Shown here: in pieces, positions 7,614-9,349 of the stretch
Layout of the letters: each line of letters starts with the position of its first letter
Position numbering within the stretch: position 1 is the stretch's first letter
From: an uncultured Collinsella sp.
GTDB lineage: Bacteria > Actinomycetota > Coriobacteriia > Coriobacteriales > Coriobacteriaceae
Length of the DNA stretch: 9,349 bases
NCBI GenBank assembly: GCA_959599615.1
Contig: CAUGKA010000063.1
Span: 1 to 9,349 of the forward strand
Reading direction: 5' to 3'
Program-made: the position numbers and the translations under genes
The notes under the pieces: generated by a model
The model's database searches: none
What the model was told of the DNA's origin: nothing
Seen by the model: only the letters and a program-made list of their open reading frames with translations

Positions 7614-8372
7614 TTAAGCCTGAGTCTTAGCCCATTCCTTGGCCTGCTTAAGGGCATTCTGCGCGTCAGCATTTTCACCCTGCTCGGTGCCATTCTGGCC
7701 CGCGCCAAAGATGTAGGCAGAGACCGTCATCGTGGGAGCCTGTTTCGGGTCAGTAGTAGTCTCGACAACATCGGTGTTGTTCATGGCAGAGGGAATCGTC
7801 ACGGCAGTGAAAAGCTCATCGGTATAAACGTCCTGCGCTGCTTTGTTGGCTTCGAGCTTTGCAGGCAGGTTCTCTGCGGCAGGGTTCTTGGAGTACATAA
7901 ACAGACCGCTCACGTACTGGTTGCCAGAGTTGTCAGATTGGTTGGTCTTGACTTGACCCTCAACGGGCTTCCAATTCGTATTTTTGAGCGTAAAGTACGG
8001 GGTCTTTTCAAGGCTGGTGCCAGGCTTGACGATGGCATTCTTTACGTAAATGAATACGTATGCATCATCAGAGCCAGCCTTGATGCCGACATTGGGGTTC
8101 TTGGCCACAGTGGCGCCAGGAACCATCTTGGAGTTGGCAACCCACTGGGTCTCGAACAGGTAGGCCTTTTCAGTGTTCGGATTATCGGGGTCCGGTTTCT
8201 CGGGATCGGTCGGATCAGGCTTGTTTTCCGGGTGGCCAAAGCTACCCACCGTGAACACGTTGTCAATGTGCTCCTGCGCCGTCAGCCATGCATACGTTCC
8301 CACGCCGGCGGCCAGCACCAACAGCAACAGGGCGGCAATGATGCCGTAGCGCTTTTTCTTCTTGTTTTCCAT
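7614..8372 (-). CDS. SipW-dependent TasA/camelysin-like protein, probable major fibre subunit
   Basis: This 252-residue exported protein has a textbook SipW-cargo N-terminus: basic MENKKKKR, a hydrophobic helix, GTYAWL at 25-30, then N-x-F-x-x-G at 38-43. SipW-type peptidases cut such signals soon after the hydrophobic stretch. A Pro/Asp-rich linker (about 51-66, PDP-type units) follows, then a predicted beta-rich core (MVPGATV at 83-89, AYVFIYVKN at 104-112, TMTVSAYIFG at 214-223) and a charged helical tail at 235-250. I chose the ATG at 8372 because AAAGGA sits eight bases upstream. A longer frame opening at TTG 8408 has no such site and would spoil the basic head of the signal. Known relatives by pattern are TasA and CalY/camelysin of Bacillus, which build matrix fibres. 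It sits directly after the peptidase gene and between two intergenic hairpins, which fits the most abundant product. The fibre role is inference. Confidence 0.82.
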   Translation of the reverse strand: MENKKKKRYGIIAALLLLVLAAGVGTYAWLTAQEHIDNVFTVGSFGHPENKPDPTDPEKPDPDNPNTEKAYLFETQWVANSKMVPGATVAKNPNVGIKAGSDDAYVFIYVKNAIVKPGTSLEKTPYFTLKNTNWKPVEGQVKTNQSDNSGNQYVSGLFMYSKNPAAENLPAKLEANKAAQDVYTDELFTAVTIPSAMNNTDVVETTTDPKQAPTMTVSAYIFGAGQNGTEQGENADAQNALKQAKEWAKTQA

Positions 8373-8381
8373 CGTTCTCTT

Positions 8382-8387
8382 CCTTTC
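8382..8387 (-). promoter_or_regulatory. Ribosome-binding site that fixes the major cargo start
   Basis: AAAGGA on the operon strand lies eight bases before the ATG at 8372. It decides for this start over an in-frame TTG 36 bases further upstream at 8408, which falls inside an intergenic hairpin. Confidence 0.75.
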
Positions 8388-8402
8388 GAGAATCGTTTTC
8401 CC

Positions 8403-8426
8403 CGGCAACGGCCCCTACCGCCGCCG
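8403..8426 (-). promoter_or_regulatory. Intergenic stem-loop upstream of the major cargo gene
   Basis: In operon-strand RNA, CGGCGGCGG (8426-8418) pairs with CCGUUGCCG (8411-8403) to form nine base pairs, two of them G-U, around the six-base loop UAGGGG. It lies in the 70-base gap between the peptidase gene and the major cargo gene and ends before the ribosome-binding site, so it does not hide it. No U-tract follows. A role in stabilising a processed 5' end of the cargo transcript is possible. Confidence 0.5.
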
Positions 8427-8442
8427 ACGCTTTTCCCTGCCG

Positions 8443-9000
8443 CTATGAACGCCGCTCCCTCGCATGCACGCGGGTATGCTTGCCCGCAGGCTCGTCGGGA
8501 ACCATCCGATCGAGCACTATCGACGCCGCGATCAGCAGCGCCAGAACGGCCACCACAACAAGCAAACCGGGCATCGTCGTGCAATATGCGTTGACGAAGC
8601 CCAGGTAAGGGACACAAAAAGAAACAGTGCCGATAACACTCGAAAAAGGCGTCTGCTCGGCATCGTGCATGATGCTTCCGCCTGCATTTTTGTTCGCAAT
8701 TCCCTGCGTGCCGATCATCTGCGCCACAGGGTCGATCTCGTACACCTGGTGCGTCACCACGGCACCGTCCGATCGGTAAAAGGTTGCATTGTCACCCACG
8801 GCAATATCCACTGGCTCAACCTGGCGAACAAACACCATGGAGCCGACGGGAAACTCGGGCTCCATAGAGCCCGAAAGCACAGCAAAGGGTGTGTATCCAA
8901 ATGCGCGAGGCACAAAAGAAACAACGGCAAGGGCTATGACAAGCGCGAACGCCAAGCTACTCAAAAGTGCAATAAATCGTTTGAGTCTACGCGCAGCCAA
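8443..9000 (-). CDS. ER-type (SipW-like) signal peptidase I
   Basis: This 185-residue membrane protease most likely removes the signals of the three SipW-type cargo proteins encoded downstream. An N-terminal membrane helix spans about 9-30. The serine box VLSGSMEP (41-48) gives catalytic Ser45. VVTHQV places His84 where bacterial type I peptidases have lysine, which marks the ER/SipW class. A second membrane helix spans about 145-163 and a basic tail follows. The box that normally supplies an aspartate reads TQGIANKNAGG at 98-108: both usual Asp positions are changed, and the nearest Asp is 113. The start is TTG at 9000. An in-frame TGA lies nine bases further upstream, so little extension is possible, and AAGGGGG at 9014-9020 lies 13 bases away, longer than usual. 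It leads the operon, as peptidase genes often do in such loci. The class is secure; the exact substrates are inferred from neighbourhood. Confidence 0.88.
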   Translation of the reverse strand: MAARRLKRFIALLSSLAFALVIALAVVSFVPRAFGYTPFAVLSGSMEPEFPVGSMVFVRQVEPVDIAVGDNATFYRSDGAVVTHQVYEIDPVAQMIGTQGIANKNAGGSIMHDAEQTPFSSVIGTVSFCVPYLGFVNAYCTTMPGLLVVVAVLALLIAASIVLDRMVPDEPAGKHTRVHARERRS

Positions 9001-9013
9001 AGTGATAATTCAT

Positions 9014-9020
9014 CCCCCTT
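9014..9020 (-). promoter_or_regulatory. Weakly placed ribosome-binding site for the peptidase TTG start
   Basis: AAGGGGG on the operon strand differs by one base from AAGGAGG and is 13 bases from the TTG start at 9000. The long spacing and non-ATG start suggest modest translation of the peptidase compared with its cargo. Confidence 0.5.
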
Positions 9021-9054
9021 GAGGCCCTATTCGACCCATCCAAAGGTCAGCAAG

Positions 9055-9083
9055 TTTCAACAGGAACCGCAAGGCGCTTGAAA
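9055..9083 (-). promoter_or_regulatory. Possible leader hairpin in the operon 5' untranslated RNA
   Basis: TTTCAA at 9055-9060 and TTGAAA at 9078-9083 are perfect inverted arms around 17 bases. The shorter dyad CAAG-GCG-CTTG at 9070-9080 overlaps the second arm, so the two could be alternative structures. Both are downstream of the proposed transcription start. The arms are short, so this is tentative. Confidence 0.3.
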
Positions 9084-9126
9084 AGTGAGTCCGAAATAAG
9101 CCAATTTGGAATCTTTTCGTAATAAA

Positions 9127-9155
9127 AACATAGCGATGTGCTACACATTTTTCAA
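9127..9155 (-). promoter_or_regulatory. Candidate housekeeping promoter of the operon
   Basis: On the operon strand, TTGAAA (9155-9150) is separated by exactly 17 bases from TATGTT (9132-9127), five of six and four of six matches to the sigma-70-type consensus. Transcription would start near 9120 and leave a leader of about 120 bases before the peptidase start. It sits in the most AT-rich part of the window (about 30% GC at 9121-9180). It was picked by eye, and other weak pairs exist further upstream, for example TTGCGT with TATTGG near 9221-9249. Confidence 0.5.
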
Positions 9156-9168
9156 TGTTTTGTCGCTA
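9131..9168. promoter_or_regulatory. Nested dyads over the promoter, operator candidate
   Basis: Three inverted repeats overlap the proposed promoter: ATGTG-CTA-CACAT at 9136-9148 in the spacer, ACATT-TTTC-AATGT at 9145-9158 across the -35 element, and outer arms TAGCGA/TCGCTA at 9131-9136 and 9163-9168. This placement suits a repressor or other dimeric regulator. None is recognised as the site of a known protein. Confidence 0.4.
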
Positions 9169-9299
9169 AATGCTACTAATTTTGGCGTAAGTGGTCATTT
9201 ATCCCCAAATTGGTCTGCTTTATCCAATATCTGTGACTAACCCCCTACGCAACTTCCCCATAGAGGGATTATTTTTTTGCGAAACTAAAATAATGGTGG
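9169..9299. other. AT-rich upstream region, no gene seen
   Basis: No coding region is supported here on either strand. It contains the 9-base near-palindrome CCAAATTGG (9205-9213), whose reverse complement occurs at 9101-9109 on the other side of the promoter. A four-base TCCC/GGGA dyad followed by a run of seven T lies near 9255-9278. That dyad is too weak to call a terminator, and no plus-strand gene precedes it. The stretch is best read as upstream regulatory DNA of the operon. Confidence 0.4.
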
Positions 9300-9349
9300 C
9301 GGGGGGGGGGGGGGGGGGGTGTGGGGGGGGGGGGTGGGTGGAGGGGGGT
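9300..9349. repeat. Poly-G tract, probable sequencing or assembly artefact
   Basis: Nineteen consecutive G (9301-9319) are followed by G runs broken only by single T or A bases up to the window end. This is unlike the AT-rich DNA just before it. Low-quality poly-G is typical of two-colour short-read chemistry when signal is lost, so the true sequence probably ends near 9300. Confidence 0.75.

Noticed and set aside
8373..8408. Twelve-residue N-terminal extension of the major cargo protein starting at TTG 8408
   Set aside because: There is no ribosome-binding site before it, the codon lies inside an intergenic hairpin, and the ATG at 8372 has AAAGGA at normal spacing and gives the expected signal peptide.
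7503..8594. Long plus-strand open frame of 363 codons opposite the two cargo genes
   Set aside because: It lies antisense to proteins with clear signal peptides and family motifs, has no recognisable domain, and crosses two intergenic gaps. Long antisense frames are common in GC-rich coding DNA.
8987..9013. Eight-codon leader frame from the ATG at 9013 overlapping the peptidase start
   Set aside because: The G-rich site touches the ATG with no spacing, and nothing in the short peptide suggests an attenuator. It is probably incidental.
9255..9278. Possible plus-strand terminator: short TCCC/GGGA dyad followed by TTATTTTTTT
   Set aside because: The stem has only about four pairs and no plus-strand gene precedes it in the window.
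1..9349. CRISPR array, tRNA or rRNA genes, insertion sequences, phage or toxin-antitoxin genes
   Set aside because: I saw no regularly spaced repeats, no tRNA-like cloverleaf, no transposase-like frame and no terminal inverted repeats. The only repeats are the diverged protein repeats of the adhesin and the poly-G end.

Overview
The window holds one six-gene operon, read entirely on the minus strand from about 9120 down to about 1. It looks like a Gram-positive cell-surface or biofilm-fibre locus. Coding DNA is moderately GC-rich, signal peptides are Gram-positive in style, and there are a SipW-type signal peptidase, SipW-type cargo proteins and an LAxTG-like cell-wall sorting signal. This points to an actinobacterium. 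A gut coriobacterium of the Collinsella type is my best guess from style alone and was not confirmed by any search.

Layout in transcription order: (1) 9000-8443, an ER-type (SipW-like) signal peptidase with a TTG start; (2) 8372-7614, a SipW-cargo, TasA/camelysin-like probable major subunit; (3) 7525-6878, a second SipW-cargo; (4) 6874-1388, a giant 1828-residue secreted protein with an N-terminal beta-helix-like domain, several InlB/Listeria-Bacteroides-type repeats and a C-terminal SpaA-like domain; (5) 1386-805, a third SipW-cargo, paralogous to gene 3; (6) 802-104, a protein with an ordinary signal peptide and a C-terminal LAATG sorting signal. A hairpin at 8-30 probably ends the operon.

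Genes 3 to 6 are packed with 1-3 base gaps, and the ribosome-binding sites of genes 4, 5 and 6 lie inside the last codons of the preceding gene, so they are probably translationally coupled. Genes 1/2 and 2/3 are instead separated by 70 and 88 bases. Each of these gaps carries a stem-loop whose G-U pairs form only in RNA of the operon strand, so the probable major subunit is bracketed by RNA structures that could set its dose.

Working model (inference): the peptidase matures the three cargo proteins, gene 2 builds a TasA-like fibre, genes 3 and 5 are minor or adaptor subunits, gene 6 is the sortase-attached base on the wall, and gene 4 is a very large adhesin without its own anchor that must be retained by the others. 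No sortase or regulator gene lies in the window.

Upstream of the operon, 9031-9297 is AT-rich (about 30-45% GC by hand count on three lines) and contains a credible promoter with nested dyads. The last 50 bases are almost pure G and look like a sequencing or assembly artefact at a contig end.
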